Part shown: piece after piece, positions 20,251-31,432 of the stretch
How positions within the stretch are numbered: the stretch's first letter is position 1
How the letters are laid out: each line of letters begins with the position of its first letter
Source of the DNA: Apiosordaria backusii
Lineage: Eukaryota; Ascomycota; Sordariomycetes; Sordariales; Lasiosphaeriaceae
Reading direction: 5' to 3'
DNA length: 64,000 nucleotides
Assembly (NCBI GenBank): GCA_030549205.1
Contig: JAUKTV010000017.1
Span: forward strand, 434,001 to 498,000
Translations under genes and position numbers: made by a program
The notes under the pieces: generated by a model
Database searches by the model: none
What the model was told of the DNA's origin: nothing
What the model saw: only the letters and a program-made list of their open reading frames with translations

Positions 20251-22831
20251 CTAGAAAGCTTCCTCCACGATCGCACTCCTACTCAGCTTAGAAGGGCTCT
20301 TCATCGGCGAGCCAAAACGAGACCCGCGACGACCACCAAAATCACCAGCAATGCTCTCACGCGTGGGCCGCTTGAGACGGGTGTGGTTGACCATGTTGAC
20401 CTCGTGAGGCAACGCCACAATGACATTCTTGTCGGTGCCAAACTTGAAGTCGTCGGCCTTGACGTCGTCCGAGTACCGCTTGATGAGGTAGGGCGACTTC
20501 TTGCCGGTGAGGACCTTCTTAAGGTTCCACTCGATGATGTACGGACCCGTGGCAGTAATGATGCTGCTCTCCTCGACACCCTCCCCGGTGTTGAACTTGG
20601 CGGGCGTGAAGTTGACACCCTTGCCAGTCTCGTAGGCGAACTGCGCGACGTGTTCGGGGGTCAGAGCAAGACGACGAGGCTGGGGCTTTTGATCGGCGGC
20701 GAATGGCTTCTCGAACCCGAGCTTGCCTTCGTTCTTGCCAGACTTTTGCTGTGCGTCGATCAGCAACAAGTAGGTACGGCAGGTACCAAGGACCCAGCGA
20801 CCGTCAGCAGACACATCGAGACCGATGATGGGTTCACCAAGGGCCGGAATGTGGGTCTTGGCGTTGATACCGAGACGGTCAAACAGACGGATGTCACCCT
20901 TGTTGGAAGCCACGGCGATGTGACCCTTCTCGGTGGTAGAGATGGCGGAAAAGTCGTTCTTGCTGACGTACTGTTTGAGCTGGGCGTCAACAAGCTTGGT
21001 ACCAGACAAGCGAGGATCAATACGGTACAAAGCGTTCCTGCTGATACCGAGGAAGGTAGGCTCGTGTGTCATCTGAGCGAACTTGTTCTCGGGCGCAAAT
21101 GTGACCACAGGGATGTCCTCATGAACGTTCCACTCGTCCACAACCTTGCCATACTCGAGATCCATGCGATACAGCTTGTTGGGGTCATCGTCCTTCTGCA
21201 AGATGAGGTTGCGGTCTTCGTTGTGCAGCATGACCTTCTTGGGAGAGAATAGTTTTCCATCTGTCGTTTCGACCTTGGAGATGTTGGTGCTGAACTCCAG
21301 GTTGTTGTTGGGAGTGTGCTTGAAGACACCAATCTTGGAGCCGCGAACGACGAACGACCGGTCATGCTTGTACCCGACGGCGATCTGTTTGTTGGTGTCG
21401 CCGTCTTTAGGCTTGTACTCGACGTCATCCTCCTCTTCATCGCTGTCGTAATGCTCGCTCTGTGGTCTATCGTCCTCATCTTCGCTTCCCTCTTCCGCAT
21501 CCTCATAGTGCTCCTCTTCCTCCTCTTCCTGCTCGGCATCCTCCATGGTCAGATCGTTAAAAGCGTCAGTGACGTAGTCACGATCCTTGTCCTTGATCTT
21601 GGACCACTTGATCTCGTTCAGCTGCTCCCAAAGTGCTTGCATGAGACCTTCCTGGAATCGCTCCAGAGTGGCGTGGTCCTTGAATCGCAAGAGCCATGAA
21701 TAGGCAGATCCATCCTCGGCGAACTGGTTGAAGATGAAGGAAAGAAACTCAAAGTTGAAGACCGGGTTGATGTCCGCAGTAACTGGAATGCCCAACCAGT
21801 CACGGTCGGCACTACCAACCTGCAGCCAGTACTTCCAGTTACCGATTTCTGTGACAGTTGCAGTGACAGACGCATCCTGCTGAACGAATGCGCCTGAGGG
21901 AAAGTCAAAGAAGTGCAGCTCAGCAACCTCGGCGGCCAACATCTCACGGGGCTCCGGATGGGTGGCGACTGCAGGGGGGCCCATATCCCGCTCCTTTCCC
22001 TTGGTTGCTGGTGTCTTGATGGGCGTCGGGGGAGACTTCTTTGTCGGCGTGGCATCCAGATCGGAGATCACATCTCTCTTGGGGCCAGACTTGGCAGAAG
22101 CCTTGGGGGAAAACATCTCGGATGATTCGATCGACCTGGTGAGGACAGGACTGTGGATTGGGCTGGCTGGAGGAATCGGCTGCTCGTCGAACTCAAACTG
22201 GAGAAGGTCTTCCTTTGAGGCTGTAGCGTGAGGCTTGCGATACTTGCGCTCGTACTGGCACTGCTTCGCGATAAGCTCGAACTGCTTCACCTGCGCTGGC
22301 GAGATGCCACCGTCGCAGACAAACTCGAAAACGTCGCCGGCGTCACCGCTCAAGTCTCTCCAGCAAAGAACCCTCTCGCTGCCCTCTCGGTTCTCGACGC
22401 GGAAATGAAGCGCTTCGTCGAGCAAAAATGTCTTCTCGTCACGCTCGGCAGCCAGGATGTCGGCGTCGGCCTCGGTGTCGTCCCCTTCCTCTTCGGCAAG
22501 AAGCTCAGCTTCGCCCTCCTCGTAAACTCGCTGAACGACAAGCTGGTACTGAAATTCTTGGGCGGTACGGCGAATGCGGGCGGATGCGTCCTTGAACAAG
22601 AGCTCGGAATATCCTTTTGGGGAAAATGGTCGGACAAGGTAAAGTTGGCCCTGGGGCAGGTCGATCATAGACTCCTGGTTGTTGGAGCCAAAAATCAGCC
22701 TGGAGACTGCATTGATGTAGTTAGCAGGTGAAAGCGCCATGACGGGATAGACCAGCGTCACGCGTTGAGTTGCTCTGTGGGGATGTCGCGGGGTATTTAA
22801 GGTGCTACTCACTGCCTTTGAGGGCAAACAT
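20251..22831 (-). CDS. VID27: VID27-family WD40-like protein
   Basis: Homologue of yeast Vid27, a cytoplasmic protein linked to vacuolar import and degradation. Proposed exons are 22831..22813 and 22706..20251, giving 824 aa. The tiny first exon (MFALKG) joins in frame to ISRLIFGSNNQES, the usual family N-terminus. The order is: N-terminal PH-like region (GQLYLVRPFSPKGYSELLFKD; EFQYQLVVQRVYEEGE), a middle PH-like part (residues ~270-390), an acidic linker (EQEEEEEEHYEDAEEG), and a C-terminal beta propeller from ~residue 450 (YKHDRSFVVRG, VGDANKLYRMDLE-like blades, VWNL-like EWNLKKVL) ending in a basic Ser-rich tail. An unspliced alternative would start at MALSPANY (22741); I prefer the spliced model because it restores the expected start. 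Conserved housekeeping gene. Confidence 0.88.
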
Positions 22832-23452
22832 GGTTGCCAAACTTCAAAAGAGAGTTGACGATGCGGGGTGTTGTTTAGATATGGTGGAAACACGCCGCTT
22901 ATAACAAGCAAAAACAGGAAGGAATGTTTAGATAAAGCTGTGGTTTAGAATGGAGGGTGATAGACCTTTGCCGGCGCCTTATTGACGGCCCAGCAGATGC
23001 GTGAGGGAAACTGCGTCATAACAATCCAGATCCAAAAAATGTCTGGACAATGGAGGGGAGGACGTACTTGTGGCGGTGCATCAACCAATCGCCACACAAT
23101 AAAAGGTGGAGATTTGCGCCACACGCAAGGCAGCTGCTGACTCATTGCAGTTTTTCTGCTCTGGCTTCCACCAAAACCAAGCTTGGACCAAGTCACAATG
23201 GGGATACCAACATCGAGTGTGAGTGAGACCAGGATGGGATTCGAGAAACCGCTGGACTGACGTATGCACGAATTTCCTGGGCCTTTGAGGTGACACACGC
23301 ATCCAACGTGGGTTTCTTTGTGGTACGAAGTTTCCAACCTTAACCAGAACGAACCTGCCGTGCTTCACAATGGGCATTGACAGTCGGGGGTGACTGCCAA
23401 ACTGAAACAAAACAAAACTCGCTAGTTGGACATGATGAAGTGGGTAAGCTAT
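22832..23452. other. Spacer upstream of VID27
   Basis: 5' flank of VID27 and 3' flank of the prenylcysteine oxidase gene, both on the minus strand. No gene seen. Confidence 0.55.
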
Positions 23453-25329
23453 CTACAAATCCTTTATCTCTGGCTCTGGAGTCCCTTCATCACTCTCAAT
23501 CTGATCAAGCAGAGTTTCTTCATGAAGCTCCTTGTTCACTCCGCAGCCCTTAGTGGCTTTAAGAATATCATCAATGAGCAGAGCCGCCACATTCTTACCC
23601 ATCAGGGCGTTTGTCTCCATGGTTGAGATGAAACTGTCCATGCCCGACGTATAAAAGAGACCAGGCCCGATGATAGGATCCTGGAACGTGACGCGAGGCA
23701 AGGCCTGGGGGTACGAGTAGAAGACATGAGGATGATACCATGTGATTGGGCTCACTGAGTCCGGTTCATCAGGGTTGGCCGTGAAGGAATCGGGAACCTC
23801 GGCTCCAAACAGGCGACTGAGAAACTCGGGAGCGACCTCCTCAGGAGAAAAGATCTTGTAGATGAACTCCCGCTTTTGGGTTTCGGGGTTTGTGGTTGTG
23901 CGCAAAGTCGTAATGCTGAAGAAGCCTGCCTTGCCTGCCCCGTTGACCCCTGAGGTTGGTCCGTCGGACTTGGCAAGGGTTGTGAGGACACCTCCTGGGA
24001 CATCCTTTGAGTCCGTTAGACCGAAGAACGCGGGACTGTATTGATATGGCGATGCGAAAATGGTGACATGAAGTTGAACGTAAGGGACCTCGTCGATGGC
24101 GTGCTGAATAACGCCCTCATCTGCTGATATCTTGCTAAACTGGTAAGGGTTGGCAATGATAACATTGTCGAATGCGACAGGGTAATCTTCGCCCTTAGTC
24201 GACTCGGATGCAGCAGACTTGGTGCGGACAAGATACTTTTTGTTGCCGGAATAATGGTTTGTCTCGGACGAGAATCCAATGGAAGCCACAGAGGTATTTA
24301 AAGCAATCGTAGCTCCTGATGCCTCGGCCATCTTCTGGAAGATTTGCCAGTTGCCCCCCTGGATAGCCATAGCGCCCTCAGGGGCCATCGAGACCTGTCT
24401 TGATGTCAATTTATGTGTGTAAAGTCAGACGAAAAGGACATACCATTGTATCCAGGCCATGGATGCGGACCAAGTTGGAGGCATAATTAACTCGAGTGCT
24501 GGCTTGAATGATGTCGTGGGCATAAAGGTCATCGATAGTGTTCGCCTTCAATAACTGCTCTCCAGTGACCCCCGTAACGTCGATCAACCCCAGCTCGTAT
24601 GCTCGCTGAGTGAGGGACCGGAAAGGAAAATTAGGTTGTTCGTACAACTTCAAGAAGTTGTTTATGGTAGACTCCATCAATTTCTGAGTTCGTCTGGGTG
24701 CCAAGAATCCATACTTGTAAATGACCTTGAGGGCTGTCCACCAGAAAGAATCACGCTCGTTTACTGTAAACACAAACTCATCGCCGTCCCAAATTCCGAG
24801 TTTAGGATCCGAATCCTCATCTGGGATCCGTTTGGATAAGTTGAACTTTTGCAACGCACCATAGAGAATATGGTTCTTCTCAATGAAGATGCTTGCGCCT
24901 AGCTCGATTGGTTGTGACGGGTCATCATATGCATTGATGGTCAGAGTTCGTCCACCGATGCGATCTGTTTTCTCAAATAGGGTGATGTTGACAGAAATTC
25001 CGAGCAGTTCATGTTGCTTGGCGTACTCTCGCAGATAATAGGCAGCAGATGACCCAGCAGCTCCAGCGCCTATTTACATGTTAGCTACCTTGATAATCAT
25101 CTGGTAGATTCCGAGTAGCTGCAGTAGGAAAAACAAGACGGGTGTGAAATGAAATGAAGTGATCGAACTAAGATTATGGTTTCTCAGAGTACCAAAATAA
25201 GGAAGACATACCAATGATGGCGACCTGCTGCGTTGGTTGATTTTGAGGTGGTTCAAATGACAGAAGAGCTGTAGCTAGCGAGAGCGTCGTTGCTAGCAAA
25301 GTGGACGCGCGACTGAGTGCCCCCTTCAT
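23453..25329 (-). CDS. Prenylcysteine oxidase/lyase-like FAD protein
   Basis: 561 aa from exons 25329..25212, 25069..24444 and 24394..23453, all GT-AG and in frame. An N-terminal signal or anchor helix (LLATTLSLATALLSF, residues ~10-25) directs it to the secretory/vacuolar route. Splicing exon 1 to 2 creates the dinucleotide motif VAIIGAGAAGSSAA (residues 36-49), followed by VNITLFEKTDRIGGRT and ELGASIFIEKNH. The prenylcysteine lyase domain follows (RVNYASNLVRIHGLDT, VSMAPEGAMAIQGGNWQIF, YVQLHVTIFASPY, and a C-terminal GLFYTSGMDSFISTMETNALMGKN). These enzymes release free cysteine and a prenyl aldehyde from prenylcysteine left by degraded prenylated proteins such as Ras or a-type pheromone. 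Length is normal for fungi. An animal-like lysosomal counterpart is well known; the fungal role is less studied. Confidence 0.9.
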
Positions 25330-25786
25330 GATGAGGCTTAATGAGGACTTCTGCCAATATACAAGCCCTTGAAGATTAGCAACTTCGATGGTAAGAAACA
25401 AAAAGAAAATTCATCAAGAAGAGTTCCTCGACAAATATGGGTTACCACCATGAGATGATGAGGCCCTAAGCTTACAAAGACAGCAAGCTGCTGTCCATTC
25501 TTCGGTCAATGAGGTGCTGATAGTGGGAACATCTATTGTCGCCTGAAGTGTGTGCTTGCCGAAGTATACCCTTAGCAGCAGATGAGTTGGCGGGGTGTTT
25601 CTCCTGAGCTATGGCCCGAGCTCCTTCACCCCTTGTCCTGCCTGCCGCTCCGCCTTAACCGCCGCCTGGAATCGAAAAGCACTGCAAAAAAAAGTTATCG
25701 ATTGGTGACCAGCTTCAGCCCAGCGAACCTCCACAACTTGCGATCCACGAACCGTCAGACATCTCCCTCGCTGTCCGCCTGTCACC
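25330..25786. other. Divergent promoter region: prenylcysteine oxidase / CCT6
   Basis: 457 nt separate the start codons. No gene or clear binding motif recognised. Confidence 0.5.
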
Positions 25787-27702
25787 ATGTCTGCCGCACA
25801 GCTTCTCAACCCCAAAGCCGAGTCCAGGGTACGCGAACCCGGGTGACACGACCAGATGACCAGGACGCTAATTTGGGTGTTTATCAGAGGCGGGGCGAAG
25901 CTCTCAAGGTCAACATCACTGCTGGTGAGGGTCTCCAAGATGTCCTCAAGTCCAACTTGGGCCCTCTGGGCACCATCAAGATGTAGGAACTCTCTCTGGT
26001 TTGCTCAGTATCGCTTTGGCTAATGTTTGGACACAGGCTCGTCGATGGCGCCGGTCAGGTACGAATCGATTGCGAGAGCGGGGACGATATGTAGTGACTG
26101 ACCGCCAGGGGTACAGATCAAGTTGACAAAGGATGGAAACGTCCTCCTCCGCGAAATGCAAATACAGAACCCCACGGCCGTTATGATCGCGCGGGCCGCG
26201 ACGGCACAAGACGATATTTGCGGCGACGGCACAACATCAGTGGTTTTGCTCGTCGGTGAGCTCCTGAAGCAGGCCGACCGCTACATCCAGGAGGGTCTCC
26301 ACCCTCGCATCATCACAGATGGCTTCGAGATTGCGAAGAACGAGTCGTTGAAGGTTGCTACTAAGCCTATGTATTGTTGTGAGCTCCGTCTGACTGTCTA
26401 TAGTTCCTCGACCAATTTAAGCTTGCCCGTGAAGTCGACCGCGAGCTTCTCCTCTCCGTCGCCAGAACTTCCCTTGCCACCAAGTTGAGTGCCAGCCTCG
26501 CCCAGACGTTGACCCCCTCGATCGTCGATGCCGTCCTCGCCATCTACCAACCCCCCGAGAAGCCCGATTTGCACATGGTTGAGATCATGAAGATGCAACA
26601 CCGCACTGCTTCCGACACACAGCTCATTCGCGGCCTTGCCCTCGACCACGGCGCGAGACATCCCGATATGCCCAAGCGCGTTGAGAACGCTTATATCCTG
26701 ACTCTCAACGTCAGCTTGGAGTACGAAAAGACAGAAATCAATTCGAGCTTCTTCTACTCCAGTGCCGAGCAGCGCGACAAGCTTGTAGAAAGCGAGCGTC
26801 GCTTTGTTGACGCCAAGCTCAAGAAGATTATTGATCTCAAGAAGCAGGTGTGCGGCAACGATGGAAAGAAGAACTTTGTCATTATCAACCAGAAGGGCAT
26901 CGACCCCTTGTCCCTCGACGTCCTCGCAAAGAACGGCATCCTGGCGCTGCGCAGAGCTAAGCGGAGAAACATGGAGAGATTACAACTCATTTGCGGCGGT
27001 ATTGCGCAAAACAGCGTCGATGACCTGACCCCAGATGTTCTTGGCTGGGCTGGTCTCGTGTATGAGCAACAGCTCGGGGAGGAGAAGTACACATTCATCG
27101 AGGACGTCAAGGACCCCAAGTCAGTGACCCTCCTTATCAAGGGTCCCAACCAGCACACCATCGCCCAGGTGTCAGATGCGGTCCGTGATGGTCTCAGGAG
27201 TGTCTACAACATGATTGTCGACAAGAGCGTGGTTCCTGGCGCTGGTGCCTTCCAGGTTGCCTGTGCCATGCATCTCAAAAGCGATGCTTTCAAGAAGACC
27301 GTCAGAGGCAAGGCCAAGTGGGGCGTGGATGCATTTGCCGACGCTCTTCTCGTTATTCCCAAGACTCTGGCCGCCAACGCTGGTCTTGACATCCAGGATG
27401 CCTGTACGTGTATCATTTTCTGTTTGTGTATTAAAACCCAGCTGCTAACCTACCTATCTCTAGTGGCTGCTCTTCACGATGAGCATGCTGATGGCAACGT
27501 TGTCGGCCTCGACCTGGCCACCGGTGAGCCGATGGACCCTACTCTCGAGGGCGTGTACGACTCTTTCCGTGTGCTGAGAAACTGCATTGCCTCCAGCTCG
27601 GGCATCGCGTCCAACTTGCTGTTGTGTGATGAGCTGTTGAAGGCGAGGCAGATGGGTAGATCAGGAGGACCTGGCCCGGGTATGGATGGTCCTGAGCAGT
27701 AA
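25787..27702 (+). CDS. CCT6: Chaperonin CCT/TRiC subunit zeta
   Basis: Subunit of the cytosolic eight-membered chaperonin ring that folds actin, tubulin and WD proteins. Six exons, 544 aa: 25787..25828, 25888..25982, 26037..26058, 26117..26353, 26404..27403, 27464..27702. The start MSAAQLLNPKAESRRRGEAL and the blocks LGPLGTIKMLVDGAGQIKLTKDG, DICGDGTTSVVLLVGE (nucleotide binding), EGLHPRIITDGFEIAKNESLKFLDQFK and the C-terminal DEHADGNVVGLDLATGEPMDP mark the zeta type. Exon 3 is only 22 nt. The fourth intron uses an unusual donor GTTGCT (26354) with a proper branch region and TAG acceptor; it is required because the unspliced frame stops. Length fits the family (~540). Confidence 0.95.
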
Positions 27703-28098
27703 AGAAAATAGTGTAGACTTTGTTCGTAAGATACTTACTGGCCATAATACAAGACGAACATGTGTGTATGATCACATTCGGTCCAAGATTTCCGGTGAGT
27801 ATCAACTGTATAAGTTGGGCTCTCAGCAAGATCACCCATCTTCTTATACCTAAGTGATAAGTCTTAGAAGCCAGGTTTAGTACCAAGTGCTGAATTTGGT
27901 GGTCATACTAAGCTCGCTAAGCTCGGCGGTTGCTTTCTAGAACGGAGCAACCGCCGTCAGCTTGGCCATCCCTTTTTCAATGGCGGGGCAATATTTTTTA
28001 CCCCGCCAAAATTTTGTTGAAGCTTTGCGACTGCTACCCAAAAGTTTCCTACTACAAGGCGAGAATCAACCCAGGTTTCTTTGCATCAACAATACGGA
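27703..28098. other. Spacer between CCT6 and TSR4
   Basis: 3' flank of CCT6 and promoter of TSR4. No gene seen. Confidence 0.55.
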
Positions 28099-29462
28099 AT
28101 GGCCCCCTACGACAGCGACTCCTCGGGCGCCGAGGATAATGATTTCCAAGAAACCAATGTTCTCCTTGGCTATGCTTCCGAGGACGCACAAGGAGAGGAG
28201 ATCAGTCGGCTTGGAGGGCAACCAGTAGGTCGCTTTTTTGCGCCAGAGGCACAGAACATCTTCTCTCAATCGAGTGCTAATTGGAATCGATCTAGGAATG
28301 GCTAGACCCCTCGAAACCACCCTCGGCCGCCCTGGCCAGGTGTAAAGTCTGCAAGGACCTCATGGTCCTCCTCCTCCAACTCAACGCCGAGCTCCCAGAC
28401 CGATACCCCGGCCACGAGCGCCGGTTATATGTCTTCGCCTGCAGAAGAAAGAGCTGCCGAAGAAAGGAGGGAAGCATCCGTGCGATCAGAGGGCTGAGGG
28501 TATCACCCGATACCCCAGCCGCGAAGGAAACCAAGGAGACCAAACTAAAAGAAGTCCCTGCGCTTCCAAAAGCTTCAACGTTGGGGTTAGGGGAGGCTCT
28601 CTTTGGCGCTAAGCCAGCGACAACCTCGGGAGGAAACCCTTTTGCTTCTGCCTCATCATCAGTGCCATCCAACCCTTTTGCTCCCAAGCCAGCAACTTCC
28701 TCCTCTGCCCCATCCAACCCCTTCGCGACCCCAGCTCCAGCTCCAGCACTGGCTCCCGAACCAGCCCCCACCACCGCCACCGCTGATGAAGCCTCTAAAC
28801 TCCCCAAATCCTTCGCCGAGACTCTCTCCCTCAACCTCCCCCCTTCCACCCCTCCCCCACCCCCCGAACCCTGGCCTGAAACCGCCTCCCTCCCCAAACC
28901 CTACCCCATCCGGTGGATAGCAGAAGCAGACTACGAACAACTCGACCCTGAACCCTCCCTCCCGGTTCAAAAAACCCAAATAATGGACATTGACTCTTCC
29001 GAGGGGGGTTCCTCCAGTGGCGGGAAAGAAGACAAAGAAGTCTATGAATCCACCATGGACACCGTCTTCCAGAAGTTCGCCGACAGAATCGGGCAGAACC
29101 CGGAGCAGGTGATTCGGTATGAATTTGCCGGGCAGCCGCTGCTGTATAGCAAGAGTGACACAGTGGGCAAGATGTTGTACCACTCGGCAACAGCAACAGA
29201 AAAGGTGGTTACGAGTAAAGGGATTCCGAGGTGTGGGAATTGCGGTGGGGGGAGGGTGTTTGAGGTTCAGATGGCGCCGAATGCCATTCAGGAGTTGGAA
29301 ACAGAAGAGGATGGTGAGGGGCTGGATGGGATGGATTGGGGGACGGTGATTGTGGGGGTTTGTGAGAGGGATTGTCAGGAGCGGGGGGTAAAGGAAGGAG
29401 AAGGGGGGTATTTGGAGGAGTGGGCGGGGGTTCAGTGGGAGGAGTTGCATGTTAAGAGGTGA
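28099..29462 (+). CDS. TSR4: Tsr4/PDCD2-family ribosome biogenesis protein
   Basis: 430 aa from exons 28099..28224 and 28296..29462. Tsr4 (PDCD2 in animals) is a cytosolic chaperone dedicated to ribosomal protein uS5/Rps2, needed for 20S pre-rRNA processing. The N-terminal TYPP part shows NVLLGYASED, GGQPEWLD (made by splicing), CKVCKDLMVLLLQLNAELPD and the paired-Cys segment FACRRKSCRRKEGSIRAIRG. A long Ala/Pro/Ser linker with two SNPFA units (residues ~150-270) follows. The C-terminal PDCD2_C domain reads DTVFQKFADRIGQNPEQVIRYEFAGQPL (in two parts), IPRCGNCGGGRVFEVQMAP, DWGTVIVGVCERDC. Cys pairs likely bind zinc. The start is the first ATG of the frame. Confidence 0.9.
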
Positions 29463-29937
29463 TACGGAATAGAGATGTTCACCGAAGTGGTGAGATAGGT
29501 AGGTGGGCGGTGGGTTCTTGATCATGTATAGGAGCATAGAGGGCAGGGAAAAGAGATACCAAGATTGTTGCTACTTTATTTGTATTGGGTGGGAACATAT
29601 CAGTTTACACAGCAGAACAGTGACATGTTTGGAAATTTTCTTAATTTTTTTGCCCAGAGGTATAATGTGAATGTGACACAAGGCTGATGAATGGATCTAA
29701 ACCTCGTAAACTTCCCAAAGCCCCGTCCCCCTTTATCCCCGAATCGCTTTCGCAAATCCCATGAACGCCGTCAGAGCTGTTTGCTTTTGTTTTGCCGACA
29801 GAATGCAAAGGGGTAACCGGCCGCAACAAGACTCAAGAGGCAGAAAAAAAGTACCGCTTGGTCAAAAAAAGTACGTTACAAGGAACCGTTTCCCCATCAA
29901 TTAATATTTTGGTATATCTTTTTGTTTTGTGTGTGTT
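29463..29937. other. Convergent spacer TSR4 / eIF3k
   Basis: 3' flanks of both genes; T/A-rich around 29640 and 29900. No gene seen. Confidence 0.55.
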
Positions 29938-30894
29938 TTAAGCAGTCTCCTCCCAACTCCTCTTGATGACGCGGGTGAACATGTCGACCGTGACGTCCTC
30001 CCTGATCTCGGTCTTCTTGGCCTCGTTCTCGGCGTTCTTGGGGATGTGAACGACGCCGTCGTCGCCGACCTTCCACCCGCACGTCTCGGTGACAAAGGTC
30101 TTGGCCTCGGCCTCGCTGCGGAGGCCGAGGTAGCTCTCGAGGACGCCGACCGAGATCTCGCGGAAGGCTTGGCTGATGAGCTGAGCGATCTTTACCCGGA
30201 TGATCTCCTCGAAGCCCTTGATGTCGGTGGTGAGATCGGCGTAAATGTCGTCGCTTTCGAGGGTGGCCCAGAAGTGGTCGTACTGCGCGCCCTCGAGCTG
30301 GGTGTTGAGCGCTCTAAGCTTGGCGACAGCCTCAGCGAGGTCGGAAGAGGACCCGGGACCGGGGTTGGAGTAGGATGGAGAGAGGAGGTGGAGGGCGAGG
30401 TCGAATTGGGGGGAGGGGAATTGGGTCATGGTCTTGACGAGGACGTTGGTGACAACTTCGTCCTTGATTCTGTCGGGGTTGAGCTGGTACCTGTTGTTTG
30501 GATCGAGGGGAGGATGATTAGCACACTATCCTTCGCCAACAAGACAAGTCATGAATAATAACAGATTGGATGGTTTGTCGATCAGATATACCAGGTTGAC
30601 CTCATTGTTGCGGGTTGTTAGGCCGCACAGTCGGGCTAATAGGAAACGTATAATAAAACATCATGATAAACCATGTAACGAAGAGCAAAGATAGGCAGAC
30701 GGAAAAACTCACAGCTTCAACAGCGCCCTGTTGGCGTTGCAGTCGCAGAACTTCTCCTCACATTGCTGCTGGAGGTAGGCTTCGAGGACTTCAGCAGCCT
30801 GGGGGTTGTACCGTTCGAGCCCGCCGATGATGCTGCGGATCTGCTCTGGCCTTTCGACGGGGTCCTCACCGTTCATGTTGAGTGTGTTGGCCAT
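29938..30894 (-). CDS. eIF3k: Translation initiation factor eIF3 subunit k
   Basis: 244 aa from exons 30894..30713 and 30490..29938, phase 2 junction that creates LLKLYQLNPDRIKDEVV. eIF3k is a non-core subunit of the eIF3 complex that binds the 40S ribosome; it is kept in filamentous fungi and lost in budding yeast. Family blocks: RPEQIRSIIGGLERYNPQAA, LEAYLQQQCEEKFCDCNANRA, QYDHFWATLESDDIYADL, GFEEIIRVKIAQLISQAFREI, and a terminal winged-helix VTVDMFTRVIKRSWE. The length is normal. It diverges from DNA ligase I across a 538-nt spacer. Confidence 0.94.
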
Positions 30895-31432
30895 GCTGAC
30901 TTCTGAAGACGGGAGGGGGGATGCAAGAGGAAAATTCAATGTCGGGGGCTCTTGCGCGAACCCGTCAAGAATCTTCCCACTGCGTTTCTCTCCAACCCGA
31001 AATCCAGAATGGTGGGGCTGGGATTTCCCGCTCTTTTTTTTCAAGGATGTGTGTGTGAGCTCGCCAAGCCCGCTAAGGTCCGGAACGGGCTAGTGCCCCT
31101 CAAAAGCTGGGTGGGGCATGACGGTGGCCCGAGCTTGCCGCTCGTTCAAGCGCTGGGGCTGTCAGTCAGCTGTTTTGGCGCCTGGCCTGGACGTCATTGA
31201 TCGGTTTGTGGTAAAGTTCAACAGTGATGAAGCATCTTTTCAGCACACGAGGGATGCGATCCGGTATTTATACTTTCCCGGACTCATTCTCACATGTCAG
31301 AGTTTGATGTGGAGGGTGATTTGATAAGGTAATAGCCTCGGGACGCTCTTTTAATCCCTCTTATCGATCGACGCCTGCATCTGGTGGCCGACTTTCGCTA
31401 CCACGATAAACCTTACATCGTTCCCGTCCACT
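30895..31432. promoter_or_regulatory. Bidirectional promoter eIF3k / DNA ligase I
   Basis: 538 nt between the divergent start codons. I looked for an MluI cell-cycle box (ACGCGT) expected near a ligase gene and found none. No other motif is clear. Confidence 0.45.

Noticed and set aside
30895..31432. Possible MluI cell-cycle box before DNA ligase I
   Set aside because: No ACGCGT found in this spacer.
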